A DNA stretch of 32,090 nucleotides, taken from assembly GCF_000615845.1 (NCBI RefSeq), contig NZ_BAML01000017.1:1-32090 (forward strand), given 5' to 3'. The stretch comes from Ligilactobacillus hayakitensis DSM 18933 = JCM 14209 (GTDB lineage: Bacteria; Bacillota; Bacilli; Lactobacillales; Lactobacillaceae). How positions within the stretch are numbered: the first letter of the stretch is position 1; each line of letters begins with the position of its first letter. Under the pieces are notes generated by a model. That model saw only the letters and a list, made by a program, of their open reading frames with translations. It was not told the DNA's origin and made no database searches. Shown in pieces: positions 8,906 through 16,536 of the stretch. Made by a program: the position numbers and the translations under genes.

Positions 8906-8954
8906 AAAACCTTAAGAAATTACGTTGCAAAAAACGCTGATTCCTTAGGGTTTT
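8906..8954 (-). terminator. Long imperfect hairpin ending the defence operon
   Basis: Fifteen-position arms (AAAACCTTAAGAAAT and ATTCCTTAGGGTTTT) pair with one mismatch and one wobble around an inner short stem (CGTT with AACG). On the minus strand it ends in GGTTTTTAAT, so it can act as a terminator. It lies about 70 nt beyond the TOPRIM gene stop. The rest of 8874-9022 is AT-rich with no gene seen. Confidence 0.55.
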
Positions 8955-9022
8955 ATTATAACTTTTTGCATTTTTTCAGAAAAGTTGGTTTTTCCAAAAT
9001 CCCTAGTATTTAGATTGTATGT

Positions 9023-9775
9023 TCAATTTGCCTCTTTAACATCGACAATCATTTTTTGATAATCATATTTTTTTAAAATATCATCGAAATATTTACTACC
9101 GAAGTATCCAACTATAAACTGTGCATATCCACTTACAATATATACTCTTTTTTTGCTTGCAACTTCTTGGATTTGACGCTCTAACATTGTAGTGCCGTCA
9201 ATTATTTGATTGAAAATATCTTCTTCATCTAACAAAGCAAAATTTATCAATACAAAATAATCTACTTTTAACGATAGATTCCCAGCTGATTGATTCTTTT
9301 TTCTGAAGCGCGTAACTTTAGTTTTAAATTTTTCATCCCCATGTTGATACAGAAAAACTTGCAATTTATTTTCGCTAGTATTAGGTAAAAAATTAGGACT
9401 AAAATAATCAAATGCTTCCACCATTGGATAACTAATTAACAATTTTCCCTTATCCGTTTCATTATCAAAAAAGGCCAAAAGCTCTCTAAATTTGTCTAAC
9501 GCCTCCGCTTCATATCCATCATGTTGCGCATCCAAATCAAAAAACAGATATATTTGACTAAAATCACTTTCATCATACTCAAAACTCGCATCTCTTTCGG
9601 CAATCATTGATACCGTATCAAAATACTCATCTTTTTTTAGTTCGCTATATAACGCATAGATATCCGTATGGTATTGCTGTATCACAACATTTTCTGCCAT
9701 TTTTTCTTGAAGTAATCTTGCATAACTATTGTCAGGCTTTTTTCCTTCCAAAATAAATAGAATTCTACTTGTCAT
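9023..9775 (-). CDS. TOPRIM-like protein, partner of the adjacent ATPase (putative phage defence)
   Basis: A 250-aa cytosolic protein. TOPRIM-type acidic residues are visible: E10 in ILFILEGKKPD, D80 and D82 in YLFFDLDAQHDGYE, and E120 in LLISYPMVEAFDYF. The layout recalls the nuclease-like partners of overcoming-lysogenisation-type ATPases in abortive-infection systems (AbiL with its RloB-type partner, or PARIS AriA/AriB). The RloB cysteine motif is not seen, so no system is named. The ATG at 9775 is preferred because GGGAG lies 7 nt upstream; an in-frame GTG at 9790 would give 255 aa but is less likely. It overlaps the end of the ATPase gene by 11 nt, implying translational coupling. AT-rich coding differs from the hydrolases on both sides. 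Confidence 0.65.
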   Translation of the reverse strand: MTSRILFILEGKKPDNSYARLLQEKMAENVVIQQYHTDIYALYSELKKDEYFDTVSMIAERDASFEYDESDFSQIYLFFDLDAQHDGYEAEALDKFRELLAFFDNETDKGKLLISYPMVEAFDYFSPNFLPNTSENKLQVFLYQHGDEKFKTKVTRFRKKNQSAGNLSLKVDYFVLINFALLDEEDIFNQIIDGTTMLERQIQEVASKKRVYIVSGYAQFIVGYFGSKYFDDILKKYDYQKMIVDVKEAN

Positions 9776-10889
9776 CAAAAGCTCCCGCACGATACATTTT
9801 TTCCAAATTATGTGCTTTTCTTAATTCACGATCGGTTTCATTTTGAATACTGTTAACCTGATTATCTTGAACAACAAAAAGACAGTCTGGGCGCAAAATT
9901 TCAGTACTCATATTATACGTATTATGGGTTGTTAGGATGCTTTGCGTATTCTTTAATTTTTTCAACAATTCCACTATTTTACGAGAAGTATCGTTATGGT
10001 AGTTAGCATCAAATTCATCAATAAATACAAACCTAACTTCATCTTCGAAATGTAAGTACCAATTGTAAAATAAAACTAAACTTTTAGTTCCTTTTGACAT
10101 AATAGAAAAAATATCTACTTCGCGTCCTGATGGAAAACGCGCATATATTTTCTTTTCACCGTCAACCTCTTTAACAAATAAATCGTAATTTATCCCTACC
10201 GTTTTAAGGAAATCTTGAAATTCTTGCACCTTATTTCGCTCTATAATGATTTTAATCATTGAATCACTACCATTGGTAAAGCCTTGATAGTGACTAGATT
10301 CAACAAAAGTAAATGACAACATGCTGTTAACAAATTTTTTAAAATCTAAAAATACTTTATTTTCGCTATATTCTGGATCCAATCCTGTATTAGCAAAAAC
10401 ATACTTGGTTAAAGACAGGCTTGGATTATCATAATTTAAATTTAATGATTCAGTTCCTTTTAAATCGACAAATTTATAATTTTTTTCTCTATCATATTGA
10501 AGTACTATTCGTTTATTAATTAAAATTTCTTCAAAAATAACATCATCATAATTCTTCTTTTTGCATACATAAACTAAGTTTCCGCTCTCAAATTCAAATT
10601 CATATCTAAATTCTGCAGCAGTAAAATCAGACTCTAAATTAACATAGTACTTATTACTATAATCATCATAGTTTACTTGTTTATCGGTTAAGTGGGTAAT
10701 AATATCCATAATTGCCAAGCCTAAGTTAGACTTTCCACTACCATTTTTACCATAGACAATGGCGTTCTTAACTAACCTACCATTTTCCGTAATTCCTTCA
10801 TCATTAAACGAGTAATTACCAGCAGTTAAATCAAATGTCATTTTATTTGAAAAATTTTTAAATCCACTTACTGTCACACTTCTTAACAT
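9765..10889 (-). CDS. AAA/OLD-type ATPase (putative abortive-infection ATPase)
   Basis: A 374-aa soluble ATPase of the SMC/ABC-like AAA_15/AAA_21 group. The N-terminal strand SVTVSGFKNFSNKMTFDL is typical. Walker A is GKNGSGKSN at about 47-55, a signature-like MSKGTKSLVLFY precedes Walker B FVFIDEFDANYH with D291/E292, and a switch histidine H322 lies in LTTHN. The C-terminal RKAHNLEKMYRAGAFDDK is common in bacterial defence ATPases of this group. Paired with the TOPRIM-like gene it suggests a two-component anti-phage system in which the ATPase senses infection and unleashes the partner; this role is inferred. The start at 10889 (ATG, AAGGAG 8 nt upstream) is preferred over the in-frame ATG at 10895 or GTG at 10898, which are too close to the ribosome-binding site. 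Confidence 0.8.
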   Translation of the reverse strand: MLRSVTVSGFKNFSNKMTFDLTAGNYSFNDEGITENGRLVKNAIVYGKNGSGKSNLGLAIMDIITHLTDKQVNYDDYSNKYYVNLESDFTAAEFRYEFEFESGNLVYVCKKKNYDDVIFEEILINKRIVLQYDREKNYKFVDLKGTESLNLNYDNPSLSLTKYVFANTGLDPEYSENKVFLDFKKFVNSMLSFTFVESSHYQGFTNGSDSMIKIIIERNKVQEFQDFLKTVGINYDLFVKEVDGEKKIYARFPSGREVDIFSIMSKGTKSLVLFYNWYLHFEDEVRFVFIDEFDANYHNDTSRKIVELLKKLKNTQSILTTHNTYNMSTEILRPDCLFVVQDNQVNSIQNETDRELRKAHNLEKMYRAGAFDDK

Positions 10890-10927
10890 CGCCATCACTC
10901 CTTAACCGTATTTTTTTTACGATTATA

Positions 10928-10956
10928 ATTATAAGATATTACCTCTCATTTTTCAA
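10928..10956 (-). promoter_or_regulatory. Promoter of the defence operon
   Basis: On the minus strand TTGAAA, a 17-nt spacer and TATAAT, a near-consensus vegetative promoter about 40 nt before the ATPase start. It lies inside the two 36-nt repeats, so the module carries its own promoter. Confidence 0.7.
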
Positions 10957-10974
10957 TTTATCGTTAACCAGTCA

Positions 10975-11010
10975 AAAAAAGACCAGGTTGCCCTAGTCTT
11001 TTTCCTCTAT
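10975..11010 (-). terminator. Terminator of the amidase gene and right copy of the 36-nt repeat
   Basis: An 11-bp stem with a GCAA loop and T run on the minus strand, starting at the TAG stop of the amidase gene. It is identical over 36 nt to 8838-8873. Confidence 0.85.
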
Positions 11011-13292
11011 CCCAAACGATAGATATATGTGTACATTTGATTATGCTTATTCCAAACTTTCATGTAATTGTCGTTGCTAATCCCGTTAGATGCATAATTT
11101 GTTGATAACAACATGGTGTCATTTAACACCCCGTCAGCGAAACTGATAATTCCTGTGTGACCGAAACTGTTTTTGCTGTGGCCTTTTTTACCCCAAATTA
11201 CAATATCACCGGGACGGAAATCATTCATCTTATCAGCGTGCCCCACTAATTTGAAGCCGTTTTTCAATAAGTAATCGTGCAAGGTTTCAGTATCTAAATA
11301 ACGTGTAATGTCACGATCGCTTACGTAAGATGTACCCGCTAAAACTAAAGCCTTCGCTAGTGAACCAGAGCAATCGGCTGTTCCATCAGCGCCGAAACGT
11401 GAACCCGCCATACTATATGTGACTTTTCCCATGTGAGCGTCGTACCATTTAACAACCTTAGAAAGTAATTCACTGTAATTGCCGTTTTGATCATAAACTT
11501 TTTGGCGATCAAAGGCCCCAGAGCCTGGAGTAAAGTAAAGTTTTCTGCCATTTACATCGACCAAGCCATATTGCATTTGACCTTGGGCGTTATAGTAGAC
11601 AATCTTATTTTGACCATAGGCAGCGAGGTTTTGAACGCCGTTTTTCATGGCACCAGAACTCTTATCAAATAAGTACCAGTAGCCGTTAATGTATTGTTGA
11701 CCGTATTGCATTTGGCCCTTTTCATTATAGTAAACTTGTTTGTTTTGGTTTGAAATCCATTGGAAACCTGTTTGCATAACGCCTTCATTATTGAAAAGAT
11801 ACCATTTACCATTGATATTCTTTTGGCCAAAAGCTTGAGCCCCAGAAACTTTGTCAAAGTACATTTGCTTGCCATTGATTACTTGGAAGCCATATTGCAT
11901 TTGCCCGTTTTCATTATAGTAAACCACTTTATTTTGGCCATAAGGTGTGAGGTTTTGGAAACCTGTTTGCATCGCACCAGTATTCTTGTTAAACAAGTAC
12001 CACTTGCCATTGATGTTTTGTTGGCCGTATAACATGTGACCATCTTGGTTGTAGTACACGGTTTTAGATTGGCCGTATGGAGTTAGATCCTTGAAGCCAG
12101 TTTGCATCGCCCCTGAACTCTTATCAAATAAGTACCAGTGTCCATCGATATATTGTTGGCCGTACATCATGTGGCCGTTACTTGGGTTATAGTAAACCGT
12201 CTTATTTTGTTCGGCAATTCGTTGGAAGCCCGTCTTCACCTTCCCCGTTGCCTTGTCAAATAAGTACCAATATCCGTTGATATATTGTTGCCCATATTGC
12301 ATTTGACCTTTTTCATTGTAATAAACCGTCTTATTTTGGTCCTTGATGTATTGGAAACCTTTTTGCATCACGCCCGTGTTATCAAAGAGATACCACTTAC
12401 CGTCAATGTATTGTTGCCCGACACTTTTGGCGCCAGATGAACGATTGAAGAAATATTGGTTATTGTTAATCGTTTGGAAACCATATTGCATCTCACCTAA
12501 AGCATTATAGTAAACCGTTTTGTTTTGATCCTTGATAGCTTGGAAACCGGTTTGAATCACGCCATTGTTATCAAAGAGATACCATTTGCCATCAATATTT
12601 CGTTGACCATCTTGAGTCCGCGCGCCTGATGAACGATTAAAGAAATAACGTTTATCGTTAATCATTTGGAAGCCATATTGCATTTGGCCATCTTCGTTGT
12701 AGTATACAGTTTTCTTTTGATCCGCGATCCATTGGAACCCTGTCTTCATCGCACCCGAACTCTTATCAAATAAGTACCAATGCTTGGCGATATATTGTTG
12801 GCCGTATTGCATTTGACCTTGGTCGTTGTAATAAACGCGTTTGTTTTGATCTGCAATATCTTGGAAGCCCGTTAAATTTTTACCTTGGCTATCACGTAAG
12901 TACCAGTAGCCTTTTTCATAAACTTGCGTTGGCTTTGGTTGCTCTTGCACCGGTGTTGTTTGAACTTGAGAATCAGCTGCGGTAGGTGCAAGTTGATCGG
13001 CCGTTTTTGTTGGTTGAGTTTTTGCTGGAGTTTCTTCAGCTTTTGGTGTCACGCTTGTTTGGGTTGCATTATTTGAAGGTGCATCCTTTGTTTGATTAAG
13101 CGTCACCGCTTCTTGATTAACCGTTGAATCATTTTGATTAAGCGTTGATGTTTCTTGATTTGGCGTTGATGTCACTTCATCAGCATGGACATTAACACCG
13201 CTAATGGTCATCAAAGTAAGCGTCGTAATCCCCGCAAAGACCCACGTTTTGCCAGCTTTGTACATTTTGTAGTGTAATTTTTGTTCTCGCAT
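11007..13292 (-). CDS. Secreted cysteine amidase/endopeptidase with cell-wall-binding repeats
   Basis: A 761-aa exported protein. The KxYKxGKxW signal (KMYKAGKTWVFA, cleavage near VHADEV) is followed by a linker rich in repeated TxNQ units and Thr/Ala/Pro (about 38-120) and about ten aromatic wall-binding repeats (about 125-590). The C-terminal domain (about 600-761) is a papain-like NlpC/P60/CHAP-superfamily enzyme: VTYSMAGSRFGADGTADCSG carries the catalytic Cys (about 641), and SFGHTGIIS the catalytic His (about 712). The pattern is closest to the Amidase_5 type known from phage endolysins such as Pal. It probably cleaves peptidoglycan amide bonds in cell separation or turnover. Its TAG stop lies inside the right 36-nt repeat. 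It has its own promoter and is a domain-swapped paralogue of the two downstream wall enzymes. Confidence 0.87.
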   Translation of the reverse strand: MREQKLHYKMYKAGKTWVFAGITTLTLMTISGVNVHADEVTSTPNQETSTLNQNDSTVNQEAVTLNQTKDAPSNNATQTSVTPKAEETPAKTQPTKTADQLAPTAADSQVQTTPVQEQPKPTQVYEKGYWYLRDSQGKNLTGFQDIADQNKRVYYNDQGQMQYGQQYIAKHWYLFDKSSGAMKTGFQWIADQKKTVYYNEDGQMQYGFQMINDKRYFFNRSSGARTQDGQRNIDGKWYLFDNNGVIQTGFQAIKDQNKTVYYNALGEMQYGFQTINNNQYFFNRSSGAKSVGQQYIDGKWYLFDNTGVMQKGFQYIKDQNKTVYYNEKGQMQYGQQYINGYWYLFDKATGKVKTGFQRIAEQNKTVYYNPSNGHMMYGQQYIDGHWYLFDKSSGAMQTGFKDLTPYGQSKTVYYNQDGHMLYGQQNINGKWYLFNKNTGAMQTGFQNLTPYGQNKVVYYNENGQMQYGFQVINGKQMYFDKVSGAQAFGQKNINGKWYLFNNEGVMQTGFQWISNQNKQVYYNEKGQMQYGQQYINGYWYLFDKSSGAMKNGVQNLAAYGQNKIVYYNAQGQMQYGLVDVNGRKLYFTPGSGAFDRQKVYDQNGNYSELLSKVVKWYDAHMGKVTYSMAGSRFGADGTADCSGSLAKALVLAGTSYVSDRDITRYLDTETLHDYLLKNGFKLVGHADKMNDFRPGDIVIWGKKGHSKNSFGHTGIISFADGVLNDTMLLSTNYASNGISNDNYMKVWNKHNQMYTYIYRLG

Positions 13293-13327
13293 TTCATTTC
13301 CCCCACATTAAAATTAATCTATCCCTA

Positions 13328-13355
13328 AGTATACGCTGAATCCCCCAGCATTCAA
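13328..13355 (-). promoter_or_regulatory. Promoter of the amidase gene
   Basis: On the minus strand TTGAAT, a 16-nt spacer and TATACT, about 35 nt before the ATG and its GGGGGA ribosome-binding site. Confidence 0.6.
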
Positions 13356-13381
13356 GGTTCACAACAAAAAATTTCCAAAAT

Positions 13382-13413
13382 AAAAAGGTTAGAATTGCTT
13401 CCAACCTTCTTTG
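13382..13413 (-). terminator. Terminator of the 61-aa protein gene
   Basis: A stem AAGGTT/AACCTT, extended inward by GAA/TTC, ends in a T run on the minus strand directly after the stop codon at 13416. Confidence 0.7.
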
Positions 13414-13415
13414 AT

Positions 13416-13601
13416 TTATTTACCGAACTTAAGGGCGCCTTTAACCATCCCTAAAATGTCATCAACCTTATCATTCTTGATAAAATCTTGGTTCCATTTT
13501 TCTAAAGTTTCCACACCAACGCCAACTTTTTCAGAAATTTCGTTGATGTCTAACTTATCTTTATTTTCCATAAAAAACTTGATTGCTTCATCTTTGTTCA
13601 T
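13416..13601 (-). CDS. Small conserved-looking helical protein (61 aa), function unknown
   Basis: A 61-aa charged, probably all-helical cytosolic protein. The segment DINEISEKVGVGVETLEKW resembles a minimal helix-turn-helix, so a DNA-binding or adaptor role is possible but unproven. It has a good ribosome-binding site (AGGAG 10 nt before ATG) and a following terminator, which supports a real gene despite its size. It stands alone between the amidase gene and the zinc-ribbon protein. Confidence 0.65.
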   Translation of the reverse strand: MNKDEAIKFFMENKDKLDINEISEKVGVGVETLEKWNQDFIKNDKVDDILGMVKGALKFGK

Positions 13602-13667
13602 TTTTCATTTTCTCCTATGTTGTTGATACTATTATTATCTCATATAATCCTAATTTATCACAAGTCT

Positions 13668-15308
13668 TTACTGGCTTAAAATTACTTTTTGACTACCATT
13701 TTGAGCTTTCATTACCAAGTAACCGCCGTCTTTGGCTTGGTAACCAATGAAACGTGCATCCTTAAAATCAAGGGATGTTGGTTCGTTGATAGCGTATTTT
13801 ATTTCAACTTGCGCCGGCTTGAAGAAATCACGCATAATTTGGTTGAAGTATTCTTGACTGAAGGCTGCGTTAACCGCGTTGTATCTTGAACCAAAATTAC
13901 TTGTGTTTTGGTATGAACTAGCAGCGGCTTGGACTTTTTGTTTTTGCTCAGCCGTTAGCTTGTTTAAAATATCTTGGGTCGTTGATTGCGGATAGTTAAG
14001 CTTGTTAACTTCTTTAATACGCACAACTTGGCGGGACACTTCATCACCTTGGTTGAAGTTGTCGATTTTGACTGCTTGCCACTTAGGTTCGATGTATTTC
14101 ATCGCGTTTAAGTTGTTGATAAGCCCGTTATAACGACGTTTAGCTAATTCTTTTTTCAAATCATCTTGCATCTTCATATCCGCTTTATCGCTTGGACCAA
14201 GCTGATCGACGAATTCCTGTTCAGTCTTCGTTACGCGGGTGAACTTCTTGTTGTCATTGAGTTGGTTGTATTGATTTTCATCAATTAAGTTCGCGTTTCG
14301 CCAACTGTTGTCATTTTTATTTTCAAACGAGAAGAATAAGCGATTCCCGGAATTTAAATCATTCATCCAAGTAGGATGGCCGAAATCTTCAGCGTTCTTG
14401 CCATCACGTAAGGCTTCAAAACGCGCCGCTGCTTTTTCAAAGTAGATGCGGTCTTGTTGCTTCGCTAAATTAATCACTTGGTCTTCATTCATCTTAGCGA
14501 CTTTCTTTAAAGTCAAGTTTTCATCAAAGACTTGATAAGCAATCCCTTTTCCATGCTTGAGCACGATAATCTTGGTGATTGGCGCATTTTCGCCTTTTGT
14601 TGGCCCCGTGACAAACCAGACATGTTGTTCTTGTTGCTTAGTTTGTTGCCCGAAACTTGTCATTTGAGGTGGGATGGGATTGTTGAAACGTGTCAGTGTG
14701 AATAAAAAGACACCCAGTAAGAATATACTGATTAAAATCCCAATGATGTAAGGCTTGTAGTCCGGATGATACGGCGTAATGACCTTTGATAATGGGTGCG
14801 GCTTGTCAGTTGGTGTTCCTTCTAATCCCTGTACTATGGACTTAACTTCCTTTTTATCCTCAGCTTTTGCTTCTTTATTTGATTGCGCCTCTTCATTTTT
14901 AGCAGAGTCTTTTTTGGTGCTGCTGTCGTTTTCTTCAGTGGCGGCTTTTTTTGTTGGCTCTGCTTTTTTTGAGTCGCTTACTTTAACTTCTGCTTCTTTA
15001 GCTGTGTTTGCTTGGGGTAAATCTTTTGCTTGAGAATCTTTGTTATCATTCTCTTTTTTATTTGTGTCCCCTTCGGTTTTAGCGTTGGCTTTGCTGTTAG
15101 CTTCTTTTTCATCGTGGTCTTGACTCGATGAAGTACCTTTTTTATCTTCTACTTTAATATCAGCCTTTGTTTTTTCTTTCTTTTTGTTTTTGCCTTTTTT
15201 CGCAGTCTTTTTGGCCGCTACTTCTTTTGGCTTGATTTCACTTTGGCAATGTGGACATTGTTTGAGGTCTTTTTTGACTTCTTTGCCACAGTTAGGACAT
15301 TTTGCCAT
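13668..15308 (-). CDS. Zinc-ribbon single-pass membrane protein with extracytoplasmic domain
   Basis: A 546-aa protein. The N-terminus is a zinc ribbon (CPNCG at C4/C7 and CPHC at C18/C21). A long Lys/Glu/Asp/Ala-rich disordered region (about 30-165) follows, then one transmembrane helix (about 187-207, YIIGILISIFLLGVFLF) and a C-terminal globular part of about 340 residues, probably outside the cell. This layout is shared by many zinc-ribbon membrane proteins of Firmicutes, including TcaA-like ones; no enzyme motif was recognised. The inside zinc ribbon linked to an outside domain suggests a sensor or scaffold, but that is inference. The ATG follows AAGGGGGA. Monocistronic by appearance. Confidence 0.8.
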   Translation of the reverse strand: MAKCPNCGKEVKKDLKQCPHCQSEIKPKEVAAKKTAKKGKNKKKEKTKADIKVEDKKGTSSSQDHDEKEANSKANAKTEGDTNKKENDNKDSQAKDLPQANTAKEAEVKVSDSKKAEPTKKAATEENDSSTKKDSAKNEEAQSNKEAKAEDKKEVKSIVQGLEGTPTDKPHPLSKVITPYHPDYKPYIIGILISIFLLGVFLFTLTRFNNPIPPQMTSFGQQTKQQEQHVWFVTGPTKGENAPITKIIVLKHGKGIAYQVFDENLTLKKVAKMNEDQVINLAKQQDRIYFEKAAARFEALRDGKNAEDFGHPTWMNDLNSGNRLFFSFENKNDNSWRNANLIDENQYNQLNDNKKFTRVTKTEQEFVDQLGPSDKADMKMQDDLKKELAKRRYNGLINNLNAMKYIEPKWQAVKIDNFNQGDEVSRQVVRIKEVNKLNYPQSTTQDILNKLTAEQKQKVQAAASSYQNTSNFGSRYNAVNAAFSQEYFNQIMRDFFKPAQVEIKYAINEPTSLDFKDARFIGYQAKDGGYLVMKAQNGSQKVILSQ

Positions 15309-15384
15309 GAGAATCTTGTCCCCCTTTTTTTGATTTTACAATTCATTTTATCATAATTAAGTCGTCCATTGCATTGGAAACAAA

Positions 15385-15416
15385 GAAAAAAGCGAGGGTA
15401 TTGCCTCGCCTTTTTA
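15385..15416 (-). terminator. Terminator of the 66-aa protein gene
   Basis: Stem GCGAGG/CCTCGC with loop CAATAC and T runs on both strands. It lies 30 nt after the stop at 15446 and could also act on the opposite strand. Confidence 0.8.
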
Positions 15417-15445
15417 AGATTGTTTTCAAATAATTTATTGATTTT

Positions 15446-15646
15446 CTATTCTTCCATTGCCGCTTCATCAAGTAATTGTTGCCGCTTAGTATCAATCAAA
15501 CCTTGTAATTCATCTAAATCAGCAAGTGTGGCTTTATTGCGAATAAAGCTACGGGCTGAAGAACGCGATGTTAAATATGATCGATGTTCACGATTCTTAG
15601 CGTTCCAGCGACGGCTAGCCCTCTTTTGCGCTTCAGATTCTGCCAT
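15446..15646 (-). CDS. Small basic conserved protein (66 aa), function unknown
   Basis: A 66-aa Arg/Lys-rich protein beginning MAESEAQKRASRRWNAKNRE. This type of short protein (SEAQK.AS..W..KNRE... then SARSFIR..AT..DL.EL) is common in lactobacilli, streptococci and their phages, with no established function. It is probably cytosolic and helical, and nucleic-acid binding is possible from the charge. The ATG lies 8 nt after a GGGGGA ribosome-binding site; a TATAAT at 15699-15704 (minus strand) is a likely -10. Confidence 0.75.
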   Translation of the reverse strand: MAESEAQKRASRRWNAKNREHRSYLTSRSSARSFIRNKATLADLDELQGLIDTKRQQLLDEAAMEE

Positions 15647-15956
15647 TTCATTTCCCCCATTTATATTTAATTACACTTAAAATTCTTATTCTAATAAAAT
15701 TATACAACTCTAGCGCAACTATTTCTAATAGAAAATTATGAAATCTTTATGAAAAAAGTTTAAAATTTTTTTCTTTTCCGCAATACATTTCGCTTGTTTT
15801 TTTAGGGAAAATCTCTTTTATATTCAACTTATTTTCCCATTTCCCAAACATAACTTGAAGCATTCCTAGAAATCCTTTAACGCTTTTGTAAAAACTGCGC
15901 CTTATAATAACACCAAGATTTCTTAGCAGAAATCAAATTTTTAAGGAGGAATTGTT
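15647..15956. other. Divergent intergenic region with promoters and a leader hairpin
   Basis: This 310-nt AT-rich stretch separates the minus-strand 66-aa gene from the plus-strand DUF3021 gene. It holds a minus-strand -10 (15699-15704), a plus-strand TATAAT (15903-15908) without a clear -35, and a leader hairpin at 15917-15934. No coding sequence was recognised. Confidence 0.5.
15917..15934 (+). promoter_or_regulatory. Leader hairpin before the DUF3021 gene
   Basis: A perfect 7-bp stem (GATTTCT with AGAAATC, loop TAGC) lies just downstream of the TATAAT at 15903-15908 and 6 nt before a strong ribosome-binding site (TTAAGGAGG). It would sit at the very 5' end of the mRNA, a position typical of stabilising or protein-bound hairpins. 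Confidence 0.4.
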
Positions 15957-16337
15957 ATGAAAAACATGTTAGCTGACTTTTGTATTGGAGTTGGGGTTGC
16001 TGCAGTAATTTTCTTGATGATTATCACCTTGCAAACACCACCGTTAGTGCCAACTTTAACCAATACTTTAAGTGTCTTAATTGTCGGCGGCTTAATCGGT
16101 TGCGTGACTTTGGTCATGGATCTGGTTCAAAAATTTTGGATTGCTTTAATCTATCATTTTGCCGGTACAATTCTGTTAGTTTGGGGGTTGTTTTTGTTTA
16201 ACAACTGGTCGATTGATTGGATAACTCTTTTAGTTTTCCTTGGAATATACATTATTATTTGGGCGGTAAGTTACTTATTATTATCAAGTGATAGTAGTCG
16301 TCTTAGTCACCGCTTGAATCGTAACGCTAAACATTAA
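15957..16337 (+). CDS. DUF3021-like four-helix membrane protein
   Basis: A 126-aa integral membrane protein with four hydrophobic helices (about 5-25, 36-54, 61-80 and 87-109) and a basic C-terminal tail. The helix pattern, length and the ending IYIIIWAVSYLLL followed by a basic segment resemble DUF3021 proteins. Those are usually encoded beside a LytTR-type DNA-binding regulator, but none is present here, so this is a stand-alone member. It has a very strong ribosome-binding site (AAGGAGG) and its own terminator. Function unknown; the family call is by pattern only. Confidence 0.65.
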   Translation: MKNMLADFCIGVGVAAVIFLMIITLQTPPLVPTLTNTLSVLIVGGLIGCVTLVMDLVQKFWIALIYHFAGTILLVWGLFLFNNWSIDWITLLVFLGIYIIIWAVSYLLLSSDSSRLSHRLNRNAKH

Positions 16338-16348
16338 TCGAACAACGT

Positions 16349-16382
16349 AAAAACGCACATGCAACTTGCACGTGCGTTTTTC
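16349..16382 (+). terminator. Terminator of the DUF3021-like gene
   Basis: A strong stem (AAAAACGCAC with GTGCGTTTTT, continuing inward through TGCA/TGCA with one mismatch) followed by T residues, 12 nt after the stop codon. Confidence 0.85.
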
Positions 16383-16536
16383 TTGTCACTCTTTACTTAT
16401 TTCTAAACAGGTTAAAAATACATCCCCTTGATAACATCTTTTATCATTCATTTTAATTATATCAATCCATGAAAAATAACTATTTCACATTATAAAAAAA
16501 TCCATTTAAACTAGAAATATAAAGGGGTTGATAAAA

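Larger units (their letters stand above)
8838..11010. mobile_element. Terminator-bounded two-gene defence module (putative insertion)
   Basis: About 2.1 kb carrying the ATPase and TOPRIM-like genes, bounded by perfect 36-nt direct repeats. The interior is visibly more AT-rich than the flanking hydrolase genes and has its own promoter (10928-10956) and terminator (8906-8954). It interrupts a row of three paralogous wall-enzyme genes. No transposase, integrase or terminal inverted repeats are present. Calling it an insertion is inference from the repeats, composition and context. Confidence 0.55.

Noticed and set aside
9776-9790. Upstream GTG start for the TOPRIM-like gene
   Set aside because: The ATG at 9775 has a well-spaced GGGAG; the GTG has none.
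3568-13292. Regular repeats that could suggest a CRISPR or other repeat array
   Set aside because: They are in frame with long coding sequences and encode the aromatic wall-binding repeats.
11007-13292. Prophage remnant, because the amidase resembles phage endolysins
   Set aside because: It has a signal peptide and wall-binding repeats shared with two neighbours, and no other phage gene is near.
16325-16339. 15-nt match between the end of the DUF3021-like gene and 22551-22565
   Set aside because: A match of this length in AT-rich DNA is about what chance gives in a 32-kb window, and no longer similarity surrounds it.
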